From NCBI GenBank assembly GCA_003991915.1, contig RQTK01000878.1, forward strand, positions 6,674-70,673: a stretch of 64,000 nucleotides of DNA, written 5' to 3'. The notes below the pieces were generated by a model that did not search any database, had not been told where the DNA came from, and saw only the letters and a list, made by a program, of their open reading frames with translations. A program made the translations under genes and the position numbers. This document shows positions 1 through 26,750 of this stretch, in pieces. Positions within the stretch are counted from its first letter, which is position 1. Each line of letters starts with the position of its first letter. This stretch comes from Elysia chlorotica (lineage: Eukaryota > Mollusca > Gastropoda > Plakobranchidae).

Positions 1-84
<84 letters not shown>
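1..84. repeat. (ATCT)n microsatellite
   Basis: Uninterrupted tetranucleotide tract that runs off the left window edge. Confidence 0.98.
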
Positions 85-2408
85 GCATATCTCTCCCCCC
101 CCTCTTCCTCATTCTCCCTCTTTCTTATTATCGAATAGGAATAAGTTATAAGAAAAAATGCACGCTTTTAGGGACCTTGTATTTTTTCTCCTATGATTAA
201 TTATATAAGATTAAAATGGCCTAGAAATCCTCGTAGATGATTACAAAAAGCTTAGACGGTGTAAAGATTGCAAATGTGGTTTGACGTAATATATTAATGT
301 TCATATCATTTGAAACCGAACATATAAAAAAATATAATATTCTTTAGACCTGAATTCCCTAATTTAAATTTTACTGGATGTTGAATTGATTTTCTATTCA
401 AATTCAGCCCCAGACATAAAAATGAATTTATTGAGAATTTTTACTACTTTGCAATCATTGATTCGAGAAGTTAGTTGATCAAGGGAACTATCAAGGGAAT
501 TAATTCCCTTAAATACTCGAAAAAGTCGGAATTGTTTTTTTCGTTTTCATTTCTGTTTCCAATTATTCCCCGTATTTGAAGTGCTTAGCTTGTTTTGTTG
601 TACTTTTAGCCCACAGAGTTTGGTTCCGTTTGTTTAAATGTTCAAAGGTGCTCCTTATTTATAAATAAATAACATCTAATAAATCTCAAATAACTATTGT
701 ACATAAATGGAATTGAATTTTTTTAAATTTTTTTTTATTAACTATAGTTTTGGATAAAAATGTTCATGGTCAGAGGTTTGACTTTTATGGTCTTAAGTTT
801 GATCTTTCGTGAACATTTTTGCTTATATTTAGTTCGGTAACTTTATTTCTGGTTGCATCACTTCACTGCTACTTTACTTTAAAAGTCAATAATTTTAGAT
901 TTTAAGAAAAAACGGAAACTAGACAGCATAGTACAGTTGTTTTTTTCCGGAATGAGACCCTTCCTCGTGTATCATATTATGTGTTTTGTTTAAAACCAGT
1001 TAAGTACTGGTTGATCACGCCTATAGCCGTGATTTATCAGCTATTGCCTAGTTTAGCGTTTTCTGTTAATTCAATCACCCCCAACTTGTCAGCAGTCTAA
1101 CTCAGGTTTGTGTCTGGGTTGCCTTTTTTATCCTTGTGTCTCACTAGCTGCGATCTTTAAGGGGCACCCCCCTCCCCCTATTTTTAGCTAGATGGAATAA
1201 AATCACCGGACTTTCTGTCTATTTGGTTTGATATCGATCTTATCCAGTATAATTATAATAATTGAACGTGGTCAGTTTTTTCCTCGCTGTTAGGTTAAAA
1301 TAAAAATTATAAAGTTGTTCTCGATTTTTTATTATTTCCTGTCTATTGCTTATTTAATAGAATACCAAGCTTCACAATATATCGAATGACTAAATCACAA
1401 CTCCAGGGACAATAAAAATATTTGAAGTCCAAAGATCATTCAGCGGTAACTGAAAATGCGCGGTAATAATTAAATGATAAATCAGTCACCAGCATGGACG
1501 AATGGCCAAAAAACTTAACAACAGTAGTATTTTAACATAATAGATCTAAAATGTTTCGGCTTTATTGATCCTTATTCAATATACAAATTTAATGTCAGAG
1601 ATTTTTTTAGGATACCGAAATAGAATAACTTGAAATCTCTTTATATTTGGCACTGAATTCGCCCGTAAAGAGAACAGTTTAAATTGAGAATTGTCGATAT
1701 TTTCCTATACTCATCTAGGTATTTTTTTAATAAGGGCAGACGTCTATGCATTAATGAATACCTATCCTAAATAGTGTCATTTGATGATTCTCTTGATTAG
1801 ATATTTCTACAAGACATCAAGTTACCATAAACGTTATGGTCTAATGTGCTTCCCCGCAGTCTTAAGTCTTTTAATAAGGTCCATGTTTAGAATCCATGTC
1901 TTTTTTTTTGCCATTTTTTTTACCAACATTGGAAATTGTAGATTCATTTGTCTGTCATCGCATTTGCTCAATGTTGGTCTTTCTTTGTAGTCGCCTTAAT
2001 GAACCATATTAAGTATTCTATTGAAAAAAGAAAACAAAACAACAACAACAACATTGCTTGAAAAAATATTTTTTTTCAAGTGAATAAACTCCTTGAATGT
2101 CCTTGAAAAAATAATAAAAAAGGAACAGTATAAGCCTACGAGGTATAAGTAATTTAAAATATCCTCACTATTAAAATATCTACAATTTACCAAATAGCAA
2201 GATTACTGAACAGAATAATAAGAGGGGGGGGGGGATAAGAGTTCGTGAAAATGTAATAGCTAATATAAGATTAATATTTCTTCCTTTTATTGCAACACGA
2301 TTTATAAAAGGTGAATTTAAAATATATCAGTGTTTCAGAAGTAAAGGGAATTTTAAGTATTATGTGAGATGCAAACGTAGTCCGTTGGTTTGTTCGTTAG
2401 TTAGTCAA

Positions 2409-2618
<210 letters not shown>

Positions 2619-4349
2619 CTACAGAACGAAGGAGTTGAAATATAAGACAAATCACAGATAGTGAGAGAGTAACGGAGAAAAAGAGATCTAGAGAGAGGAA
2701 AAGTGAGTGAGAGACAGGCAGACAGAGACAAACAGAGAGGCAGAGACAGAGAAAGAGAAAGAGAAGATCAAAAGGGCGGAAAATATGTTCCGACAGGAAA
2801 GTGTGAGAATGTACAGGACAGAGAAATAACATTGACAGAACAAAGGGCATCCAGTAATCCACTCCAGACAGAAATAATCTTTGTCGGCTTGACAGATGCC
2901 AGGACGGCTTAATCCTGGTTGTTTTCTTTTGTCTCCTTTTCTTTGTATATTTGTTTACTTTTATTATTCATTTCAAGCTTTTGTTTGTTTAAGTTTCCTT
3001 TACTTATAAAAAATGTATAATATGTCCAAACGTATCAAGAAGTAATATAGACATGCCTTTGTGTACATTGATGTCTGACAGAGAAAGTAAAGAAGAACAT
3101 AGAAGAATTGTAAGGTTAAATTCAATTTGAGTACAACATATTGCTAAATTATTTTTCATAATGGTTACAACAAGGTAAAAAATCTTAATCGGGATTACGT
3201 TATTTGAGATATATTGTGGAATTTTGAAAGAGGCTCTGCAAGGCGACAAAAAAAAAAGTTCTCAACGTACTAACATTTTATTGCATCCCGATAAAAAATA
3301 TTGTCGTTCAAATTGACGACTAAAACTGTGTGGTCAGTAGCTTCTTTAAAAATCAATAACGGCCTCCTTGTGTTTTCTCTTTGACAAAATGTAAATGAAA
3401 GGGAGGACATTGTCAAGGATTCAATCTACTGATTCACGTTCTTACGTTTTTCTTTAATTTTTCTTCTTTTAAAATCCTGTCTTTTAACGGACATTGCCAC
3501 TCAAAACTTCCTGCAAACGGAGCTCGACCCTTCGCTATTCTGCCTGCCTCTTTTGTTGTTTTTCAAAACCATATTTTATATACCCTGTTCCCGTCTTCAC
3601 GTTGGTCTGCCTTTATCTCTTCTTCCTCAGCGTCCATTATTTTATATTAGCCCAGAGCGTGTTTCTGAGGTCATTCATAGGGTTTGATGTGGCCAAACTA
3701 TTTTAGCTTTAGCTTTAGCTTTTCCGCGATTAGCACTAATGCTGCTGGTGTAAGTTAGTTGGCTCATCTTAGACAACGCGTCTTTGTTTGGAATCATTTC
3801 AGTATGAGTTCAGATGTATGCGATAAAATTACGAAAAAAAAAAAAATGGTAGTAACTGTAAAGAAAGAAAGTTAGTAAAGATCCAAATTTGCCCCGTCTC
3901 TTTTCATAAGAATGATAATTCCTACATTTATTCTTTTAAGAAAACTTAAATCTTTGAAAGTTAAGAATTGCTCCATATATATGTTTTACAATGCCACACT
4001 CCATTTAGCATAAATTGTTGGGGTAGAGCAATACCTTAAGTGACAATATCACTTGGATAGGATTGTGAAAAAGGCAGGAAAAACGAAAACAAATTTGAAA
4101 AAGTGCTCTTCGAAAATCAAATACATACTGAAAGATAAAAAACACGCCATTTTCCCCCTATATGAAATATCATCACGCAGTGGTAGACTTCTGTCACACA
4201 AAACCCATACTGAATTCATTTGTTCCCACATCAGTTAGAGTGCAGCGAGACTTATCTTTGTCATATATTTATACTCCTATTGTCATTATAATTATTATCC
4301 TTTTGTTTTCCTCAATGAAGAATATTCGATGTCAATTGTGTGTGTATGT

Positions 4350-4391
<42 letters not shown>

Positions 4392-4450
4392 AGATAGAGA
4401 GAGAGAGGGAGATAGAGAGAGAGATAGATAGAGAGAGAGAGAGAGAGAGT
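4350..4450. repeat. (GA)n microsatellite, interrupted
   Basis: GA dinucleotides broken by GGGCGAGATA and GATAGATA interruptions. Confidence 0.95.
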
Positions 4451-5554
4451 ATCTATGTGTGTGAGTTTTATAACCGGTGAATACGTTGTACATGATCTTT
4501 TCTGTAACCAAGTAAAATTTCCCACGTGCAATAATAAAGTAATATCGTAACCTATCGTATCTTACATGTACGATAATAAACTCAAAATATCGACGGATGA
4601 AACAAGGATGTTTTTGTATCTCGTGCAACTTTTTGTAAGAACATCGCGAACGTCCTTTTAATTATTTACAGGTAACTACGTGCATTTATGCACGTAGCGA
4701 TCTTGCTGCGAGGTATTGTTTTATATAATTGTATATCACAACACTAGGCACACATAATTTACAGTAAAGGTAAATAACTGTTCAAGGAGAATTACCCTCC
4801 AGGAACTGAAATGTCGGTGCAAAATTAGATAGTTCTCTAACAAAACGAAAGAGGAAACAATAATAATAGCTTTGTTGTTTAAAGGAAGGATAGCTGCACT
4901 GCAATAAAGAGTTCAACTAACAACAACAATAACAACGACAACATCATAAACAGGAAGAGATGTGGTTTTTATTGAACATGTGTTTGTAGAAAAATAAAAA
5001 ATAAACATGAAAGTTTTACAACATTGTTTCAAAGCTTAATGTACAGAGAGACATGGTTGGTAGAAAAATACAATAGTGCATGAAATTAAGAGTCTGACCG
5101 TCTAATGAATAAGACTTTGCAAGTTTAGCGGCTGTGGCACCTAAAAAATGCCAACTCAAGTGAATTCGTGCTAAAAGGATCAAGGACTGTAACGCACCTT
5201 TGTTGGAAGCCTTTGAATTTGCTGAGCAATGCCTTCGTCAACATTGAAACTGTCGTTTTTAAGGTTTCAATCAATATAATTATTGTGTCGATCGAAGTAG
5301 ACAGATTTGCCTTGTAACTCAAAAAGGAATGAAAAACGGTATATTTTGCTTTCATGTTTTATGTTAATCCGTTGTTGTTTTTTTTGTTTTTTTTTGTGTG
5401 GGTTTTTTGTGTGTGCTGAGTAATTGTTTTCATCATCACAATCATAATCCTTATCAAAATCATCAGTGTTATTAGCAATAAACAAAATATATAATAAGAT
5501 GCTTCTTCGTGAAGAAAAATACTCTTATTTTAACATTCTACCTTGTATGGCCAG

Positions 5555-19078
<13,524 letters not shown>

Positions 19079-19134
19079 TGCTTGGTTTATCACTCAGGCT
19101 GAGTTTATAGATCAAGCACTTATAGGGAATGGGG

Positions 19135-19619
19135 TTTCACCAAGAGTCGTGTAGCTTTGTTGGAAATTATGGGCTCTACTTTTTTTGTGTATTTTCATTA
19201 GTTCATCAAGCAATGTGGCCCGCAGACGAGTGAGTAGTGCTAAACAGTGCGCCAACTCCCCAGTCTTTAAGTGGGAAAGCAAAGGGCGCCAACAGACACA
19301 ATTCGCCACATTGCTGATATGATGGTCTATCTCACAGATGGGTCCAAATAACACTGACTCGCCATTAGAATCTTTGCATAGTTCTCCATGATTCCTTTCT
19401 ATACAGTTTTAAATTTTTAATTTCAGAATCAGTTACGTTAAAAAAAATAACAAACCATTTTCACTAGTTTTTGTTTTGTTTTGTTTTGTTTAAAAAAACT
19501 GATGGTTTTTTAGATATAACATTATGTTAGCAATGTGACCAATTGATGTTCATTAAAAAGGTTGTTGACCAATGAGGACGCATGGCTTCCAACAAAGTGG
19601 AATAACTCTTTGTGTGAAA
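19135..19619. mobile_element. MITE-like element with ~30-bp imperfect TIRs
   Basis: The left end TTTCACCAAGAGTCGTGTAG (running to TTTGTTGGAA) is mirrored at the right by TTCCAACAAAGTGG and CTCTTTGTGTGAAA. It has no coding capacity. The ends resemble those of the element at 45011-45210. Target-site duplication not resolved. Confidence 0.6.
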
Positions 19620-20040
19620 TCAAAGTCCCAATCATGTATACTTGTTACTTTGCAGCTGGCGTAGAAACTTTACTTTCCAACTTCAACATTGCCAATCTTA
19701 TGTTATGCTTGTTCGTTTCGTGCCTCAGTAAATCTTCTCTGTGTCTGATGATAATGTCTCACGCAGTAAATATAGTTGATTACAAGTGCTTTGACATGGT
19801 TAACTTAAAAATAAGATCATGCTGCAATGTTTCGATCGCCTATTAGATAATTATAGTTAGCTTTTAATAATGTAGATTGTTTCTTTGGAAGCTTATATTA
19901 TTAACTCCCCGTGCAGTTTTCACGATGTGTGTCACCTTGGTTTGGTTTGGTCGGTATCAATAATAAGCTTATAACCTGTCAAGGCATAAGTCATTGGCTA
20001 GAATGCACACACATAACGTAGGTTACGTCTCGTTGTAAGC

Positions 20041-20386
20041 CTTTTTATTCTTATATTGTTGCGACGAGATCTAAGCTACGCCTTGTTTGTGCATTCTACC
20101 CCTTGTAACCATCCTAGTTCTTTATCTGTGTGACATATGTCTTGGGATTCGTCCGAGATAGAGAGAGTGAGACAGAGAGAGATTGGCAACGAGAGAGAGA
20201 GAGAGAGAGAGAGAAAGAAAGAGAGAGAANNNNNNNNNNTTTTATTCTTATATTGTTGCGACGAGATCTAAGTACGCCTTGTTTGTGCATTCTACCCCTT
20301 GTAACTATCCTAGTTCTTTATCTGTGTGACATATGTCTTGGGATTCGTCCGAGATAGAGAGAGTGAGACAGAGAGAGATTGGCAAC

Positions 20387-20415
<29 letters not shown>
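20041..20415. other. Assembly gap (10 N) with duplicated flanks
   Basis: Bases 20230-20239 are N. The ~185 bp before the gap (TTTTATTCTTATATTGTTGC through a GA tract) is repeated almost exactly after it, differing at a few positions (AAGCTACG versus AAGTACG; GTAACCATC versus GTAACTATC). This fits unmerged overlapping contig ends or two haplotypes. Confidence 0.95.
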
Positions 20416-20417
<2 letters not shown>

Positions 20418-21128
20418 TTATTGACCATGGAGGTTAAGAAACCACTTAACAAAGTTGTCGCAACAACCGTCTTTGCCTACATAGAGAGAGAAGATGAATA
20501 ATCTGCCCCTGCTAGTTTCCTCGCAATGGTAGGCATCTACGCTATGACAAATATCATTATTTCGAAAATTATTCCCGTGGCAATAATCTTATTAATTGTT
20601 TGTTTGTTTTTCAATCTTTTTAATGCGCTTTCTTCACTATCATCGTCTACAACATTACTTCTGGATTTTTTTTTTCGTTTTTTTGGTTGTTGTTGTTGTT
20701 TTTTTTTTTTTTTTTTTTTTTGCTTGTTTGTTTCTATTATTTTGAGAGAAGAAAACCCCTCTCTTCCATTTGAACTATGATAAAAACAATACTATTTAAA
20801 AACTAAAATGTTAATTTGAATCGATGACCCTGAATCTACCAGTGTTGACACACTTTCAGGTGCATCTTGTTGTTATCAATTGTCGTCTTGACATAAAATT
20901 ATATATATCGTTTTTCTTGTACAGTTATAGATCATAACAGCTGGGTTTTTTTTTTTAAAGACAAAGCTAAGGTAATCAATCATTGAAGATCATGTTATTC
21001 AAAATACTCGCTCAAAGTTTTACTCACATTACTCATCGCATTCCGCTGCTTCTTCTGGTTTAAAAATCTAGTTCTCGTTTTCATCCCGTGATGACCATCA
21101 TAAAGCAATGAAACAGTAACAGCATCAA

Positions 21129-21132
21129 CAGC

Positions 21133-21179
<47 letters not shown>
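21129..21179. repeat. (CAA)n tract
   Basis: Pure CAA repeat; no SINE body adjoins it. Confidence 0.95.
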
Positions 21180-21182
<3 letters not shown>

Positions 21183-22589
21183 CAATAACAACCAGTTTTT
21201 AGTCTACAGCACCCTGTACACCTAGTTGCTAAGTAACTTAATAATACCAGTGGTGTAAAAATACCACCAAATCATAGTTTTAAAAAAGTCGGTTTGTTTG
21301 AAAAAAAAATGATTGACAAAAAGGGTGAGTATGCTAGTGTTGAACACTGACATAGTGAGCAGAGTGAATTAGTGGTATAGATGACAGTACTTCCATGTCC
21401 TTCTTTGTATTAATTTTGGCGGCTAATGGAATTTCAATTTAAGACCTCATCATCACGGAGTGCCGTGTCGGTTGGCGTTGGCGATCATCCTCCACGTCTC
21501 TCTATCCTCGCATTTCACATCCAGGTCGATCCATTAGATCCACCGATCCAGTTTCTTAGCCCGTCCCAGATCTTTTCTATCTGTCTTCCTCTCGCTATCT
21601 TTCCATTCATTTTACCAGCTGTAATAACATGTTATAAATATATATAACATATGCGCATGACATGGTCAACGAATTTTGCTTGTAATGTTTAAGACAAAAA
21701 TCGACTTAAAAGAGCGCTTAGCGGACACACAAAACTTAAAGACTCCAAAGACGTTGCACAATCAATTGTTGTGACAATACTGTGCTTAAGCTTCATGATA
21801 TCTGAGTTACTATGAAGATCCTGCAGGTAGCAAAGTCGTGGACTGAAAACCTACTGTATTGCTTAGTATCGGGCCTGAACATAAGAAAAACAAGCTCACA
21901 CACAACAAAAGAAAAACAAAACAAACACAAAAGCAAGTCTTTTTCTCCAACATACCCTCCACATTTCAGCTCATTACTTTCAGCTGTGTGCTATCAAATT
22001 AATGCTCCTCGTTGTTGAAAAAAAAAGCAATTTGTGTTACTGTGAAATAACGTATGTAGAAAAGCCAACAATCACTTAATGCTGATGTTATTTGCTTCCT
22101 ATTTTGAAATCAACGAGTAGATCTGTCTAAGTCAAGTATCACCGTTATCATTTAAAAAGTGAAAAAAATAATGAATGTTTTTTTTAAAGTTTAAAACTGT
22201 TTTTCAGACAAAACAAATCACCCATTCAATCACCCAAAAAAAACAAAAAACAACAACATGCATTTGTTATTATGTTGCTATGTATCTCTTTCTTTTCTCC
22301 CAGGTTGTCTGCCTGGTTGTTAACTTGCTAGCCCCCCGTCTTTATATTTTTTAGTATGGGTCTTCTCATTTTGGTTTAGAGTTTTTTTTCTACTTATTGC
22401 CTACCTGCCTGTATAAGAATGTGGCTATCACGTGCAAACATTTGATGTTATTCCACCATCCAATACAAGTAAAATGATGTATGTCTGACAGACACATTTT
22501 TTTTTCTCAAATGTAATTGTGTATTAATTTTTATAGATAATCATAATGTGTCTTCAATTTATGGATATAAACTACAAAAAGCAAGATAT

Positions 22590-22596
22590 CAACAGC

Positions 22597-22687
<91 letters not shown>

Positions 22688-22770
22688 CCAGCAACAACAA
22701 CAACAACAACAACAACAACGACAACACCAAAAACAACTGCAGCAGTAGCAACAGCAGCAACAACAATAAC
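22590..22770. repeat. (CAA)n tract, ~180 bp
   Basis: Long, mostly pure CAA repeat, with CAG interruptions at the right end. Polyasparagine or polyglutamine frames through it are spurious. Confidence 0.96.
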
Positions 22771-23403
22771 AAAAAATAAAACAACGTATGATGTTGATAC
22801 TCTCCCTTGACATTCCACTTGTCATTTCTTATCCACAAAGAAAAAAAATTGAGTTAATATCGTTATCCCTATATTCCTAGAGCAATGTTTCCATTCTAAT
22901 GAATGTCCAGCTTATTTATTGTTAATATTTTGAAATTGATATTATTGATTTTTATTGAAACATTCCACGATGTAATTTTTCTGCGGCGAGTGAAAGGAAA
23001 AGTCTCGAATGTGCAAATGATGTGAGATTATAAATCCTGCTTTTTAATGCTAATATAATTAAGTTTCCAATTGCATTGTTTATATATGATTTCTGCTGAT
23101 TGCTACTTGTCATTAAATTAAAACATGCTTAAAGCTATATATTAAAGAAATAAGATTATACACGTGAATTTTACATTGATTTGTTTTTGATTGAGCAAAT
23201 GTTCGTTTAAGATTTTACCCGCCTTTTCCCATTCATTCCCGTTTTGAAAAAAAATTGTTTAACAACAAGGTAGTGTCTCTTTTCTGGCTTAGGTAAGAAG
23301 AATAAATGGACATCTAAAAAAGAATTCTAGCAACCGGATTGGCTATTGGAAATAGAGTGGCAGAACATATTCTATAAATAGCAGCTATTAATTACGGTAC
23401 CAT

Positions 23404-23505
23404 AAAGGTAGTGCTTCCGTAGGTACACGTATACCCACAGAAGCGCTTGATTCTGTGGGTACACGTATACCTAAGGAAGCGCATGCTTCGGTAGGTACAC
23501 TAAAA
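23404..23505. repeat. Palindromic GTACACGTATAC array
   Basis: CTTCCGTAGGTACACGTATA.. is followed by its near-perfect inverse (TTCTGTGGGTACACGTATAC..AAGGAAG) across an 8-bp loop, then a third arm GCTTCGGTAGGTACAC. The motif recurs at 24652-24707. Confidence 0.85.
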
Positions 23506-24208
23506 TTAGCCTGTAGATTAGATCTACAGAAGGGCTTGCCCATAAAAGGTGACAAGCTTGGGGCGTTTAGCTGTTACCATTATTGCCGCTGATTATCAGA
23601 ATATCAAAGCATAAATATGAAATGACAACCAGAATGGTTGAAAAGAAGCACAGCAGGAAAAAAAACAATGAGAAAAGATAATGGACTGAGCCACAAAATG
23701 GGTAAATTAAGGGAAAACAATGAAAGCAATGATGGATCGGGAAGTGAGGAGGGGCATGCTTTCACCAACGTTACAATTTAAGCACGACCCTTAATGAATT
23801 TATTGTATTTTGTCATAGTTGAATCCATATCTAGATTACACCGCTTTTACAGAGCTGGGTCTATAACAAAGCAAATGAAGGGGCGGGGGATATTGGTTTG
23901 ATAATAATTATCTTTTCTATATCCGACTAATTAGCCCATAGACTTGGACTAGGGGTTGTATAGGAACAATATCTCAGAAAGTTTACAACAGTTAATAAAC
24001 TAGATTTTCTATGTAGCTACAGTAGATTCAATCATTCATTATAAAGGATGGGCCTAGAATCTAGACATTTCCAGCACTATATAATCTAGAACAATATATA
24101 GATCTTGTCTCTAGAGATCGTAAACCATGGCATGGATCCGCATGGGTCTAAGGTATATTTATGATCACCCCCCCCCCCCCAAAAAAAGAAGAAGCATGGG
24201 TCCAGATA

Positions 24209-24211
24209 TAG

Positions 24212-24284
<73 letters not shown>
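24209..24284. repeat. (CAA)n tract
   Basis: Pure CAA repeat shortly after a C homopolymer (24168-24180). Confidence 0.95.
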
Positions 24285-24286
<2 letters not shown>

Positions 24287-24651
24287 TCTCTATAAGCCTT
24301 AATGAAGCCTCTAAGTCGGAAATTTGCTATTTCAACAGACAAATTACAGCTACATTTTACAAGTACTTCATTAAGTGTATCTCGCCTTTTCTTGATCATT
24401 TGAAAAGTTTTGAAAGTTCTTCCTACAAAAAGATTCAGGTTTAGTGATACTTCGTCTAGAACCGGCTCCAAGGAGGCTGCCACGTTATTGTTGAACCATT
24501 CAGGCATTCAAGATCGGAAAGAAATAACCAATAGAAAAGAAAGAAGGTCCAAGAAAGAAAGTAGAAACGGCCCTACAAAGTCTTAAAAAAAACTTTTGTT
24601 GTGATTGGATTGCTTAAAATAGTAACAACGAGAATTTTGATGACGTATTAC

Positions 24652-24707
24652 GCACGTGTACCTACCGAAGCAAGCGCTTCGGTGGGTACACGTGTACCCA
24701 CGGAAGA
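24652..24707. repeat. Palindrome related to 23404-23505
   Basis: CGTGTACCTACCGAAGC pairs with GCTTCGGTGGGTACACG across a 4-bp spacer. A further GTGTACCCACGGAAG arm follows. Confidence 0.85.
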
Positions 24708-25689
24708 TTTCCTAATATAAATCCGTGAGTGGCAGAGATAACTATTTGAAACGCGAGATCACTGAGAGTCATGGACAGTAGTTAGAAGGCATGCTCTATT
24801 TTAGGTTCCAGGCAGCTCATCAAAAAAGAGGATCGGGTGATGCTAGACTGTGCGGCTTAATCTAGGGCTGTAAGTACACCGTCTTAAGTACATCGCGGTA
24901 GCTTGAGACTCATTATGCGATTAAGAAGGCTTACGACGGGTCATTAGCTACTGCGACGTTGTAATTACGGCTAGTCTTTAAAAAGGGAACACGGTTTTTT
25001 TTTTCGATCTACTACAAGATAACACCTAATAATAGTTTTTGAAAACAGATATGACGTTTCTGTTCGTTGAAGATGTTTGATGTTTTCTACCGAAGTAGAG
25101 TAACTTTTAGCGAAATGTTATTCCAATTACAGTTCATAAAGGAGCTTTTTTTTCGAAAGTGACAACTTATACAACTGAAGAAGAGCGAAAACACTGGGAA
25201 TACAAAAATGGTTTAGTAATTTGAACACTGTAGTTTACACACATGTGTTTAGACAATACAATGTATAAATGGGACTGGAAAAAATACGCCCACTTTCTAA
25301 AAAAGGAGCAGATTGAAATAAAAATTAATAACATTGAATGATTATGTTGAATAAATGGGAGGGATAATTGAGAAAGGGCAAAAGGGGCACGGGCTAAGAA
25401 ATCAAAATAGTGGATAATATATGCCACGTTATTTAATGTTCCTACGGTTTATTTCAGTTCAAACCAAGTAGATACAAATACACCCATAGCAGAGGAGAAC
25501 GAAAATTATAACATGCTGATGGCTGACATTACTGTGGCGTAGCTGAAAAAAAAATCCAAGATTGGTTACTTAACACATACCTGAACAGATAGATTGGCTG
25601 GGATAAACCGATATAGATAAAACGATGGTGCGGTCGCGCCATAAGAAGCAGCAACAATAGCAGTATTAACTCCAACTATCAACTAGATT

Positions 25690-25800
25690 CTATCAAAACT
25701 GGACCAAGGAGTCGTCTGCCCAAGAGATGGTCCGACAACATCCGGGACCTCGGTGGTGCCTCTCGTCTTATAGCTTTGAAGCAGGAGCATTTTATTCTGT
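25690..25800 (+). mobile_element. Possible LINE C-terminal remnant
   Basis: A short frame reads RSRLPKRWSDNIRDL, resembling the basic R-W-x-D-x-I motif near the end of non-LTR retrotransposon proteins. Too short to classify. Confidence 0.35.
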
Positions 25801-26639
25801 TACAAACAACAGAAATAAAATTGATGGATTTTTTATTCGAATCCTAATCGTCACCGTAATTGTATCTAAAGGGGGCCATACACGATAAAATTTTATTTCA
25901 AAATTGTTAGGGGATATTATTAAATTTTTGTCTCTTAATTTTGAAAGATTCACTTTTGTCAAAATCTTCCGACATGGACGTACAAGTGACCATAGCACTT
26001 GTTATTGCCGTATACCCGTGTGAAACACCTCACAAACGGCACAATTGATCCAAGAAGGGTTATCTATAATAATTTTCGCGATTAAAAAAATCTCGTGAGT
26101 GGGTCTCTCTAATTCCGGCATTAGTTCGGCATTAGGATGAGGGATTGGTTTGTCAACTTGAACAATGCAGCAAATCAGCAGCAATGTTTTTAAAATCAAT
26201 TAATCTGAAAACTATTTAGAGGTAGATAAGCCATCCACCAAATTCAGAAGTGGTTTAATGTAATTTAAAATGCGCACTGAAATGGTTAAAATGATGAATT
26301 GGGTACTAAGCGCACATAATCTCAGATTCGGTACAAATCATAAGGAATATTATATTATAGTTCCTTTGGGGAAAAAAAAGCGAAAGGTAGGCACAACGTA
26401 AATGAACCCCGGAAATAGCAAAACGAAACAACAACGAACCAGCGTGCTTCTTGAGTGATTCTAAAATAAGTCGCAGTGTGCTGAGCATCTCAAAACCCTA
26501 AAGTCTATTTTATTGACAGATATATTTCCATAAGACAGTAATTTAGATAATATCTAAAGTGAAGAATACTAAGCAAACCTAGACCTATCTATTTCTTGTG
26601 CATACATCTGGATCTAGATCTAAATCTATTTACTTCTAA

Positions 26640-26750
26640 CGTTTACCTCGGTGAAGCGGATTGTTCGCTGAGAGGTTCAGCACATTTTCACCCACTTTCA
26701 TCAAGAGATTCATCTTTCTCGCCTACGACGAACCAAAAGAAAAAGACATG
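26640..26750 (+). other. SNU13: SNU13 exon 1 (5' UTR and initiator ATG)
   Basis: The last codon, ATG at 26748-26750, is followed at once by the donor GTAAGT. The upstream extent (transcription start) is a guess. A pyrimidine-rich stretch (CATCTTTCTCGCC) at 26711-26723 might be near the start site. Confidence 0.7.

Larger units (their letters stand above)
20416..23390. other. Non-coding region
   Basis: AT-rich DNA with a T tract (20699-20721), a CAA tract (21129-21179) and a large CAA tract (22590-22770). No supportable gene. Confidence 0.7.

Noticed and set aside
21430..21620. Possible LINE remnant
   Set aside because: Some resemblance to antisense non-LTR sequence, but no motif clear enough to support a call.
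22531..22838. Polyasparagine, polyglutamine and polyvaline frames
   Set aside because: Six-frame readings of one CAA tract with no flanking domain.
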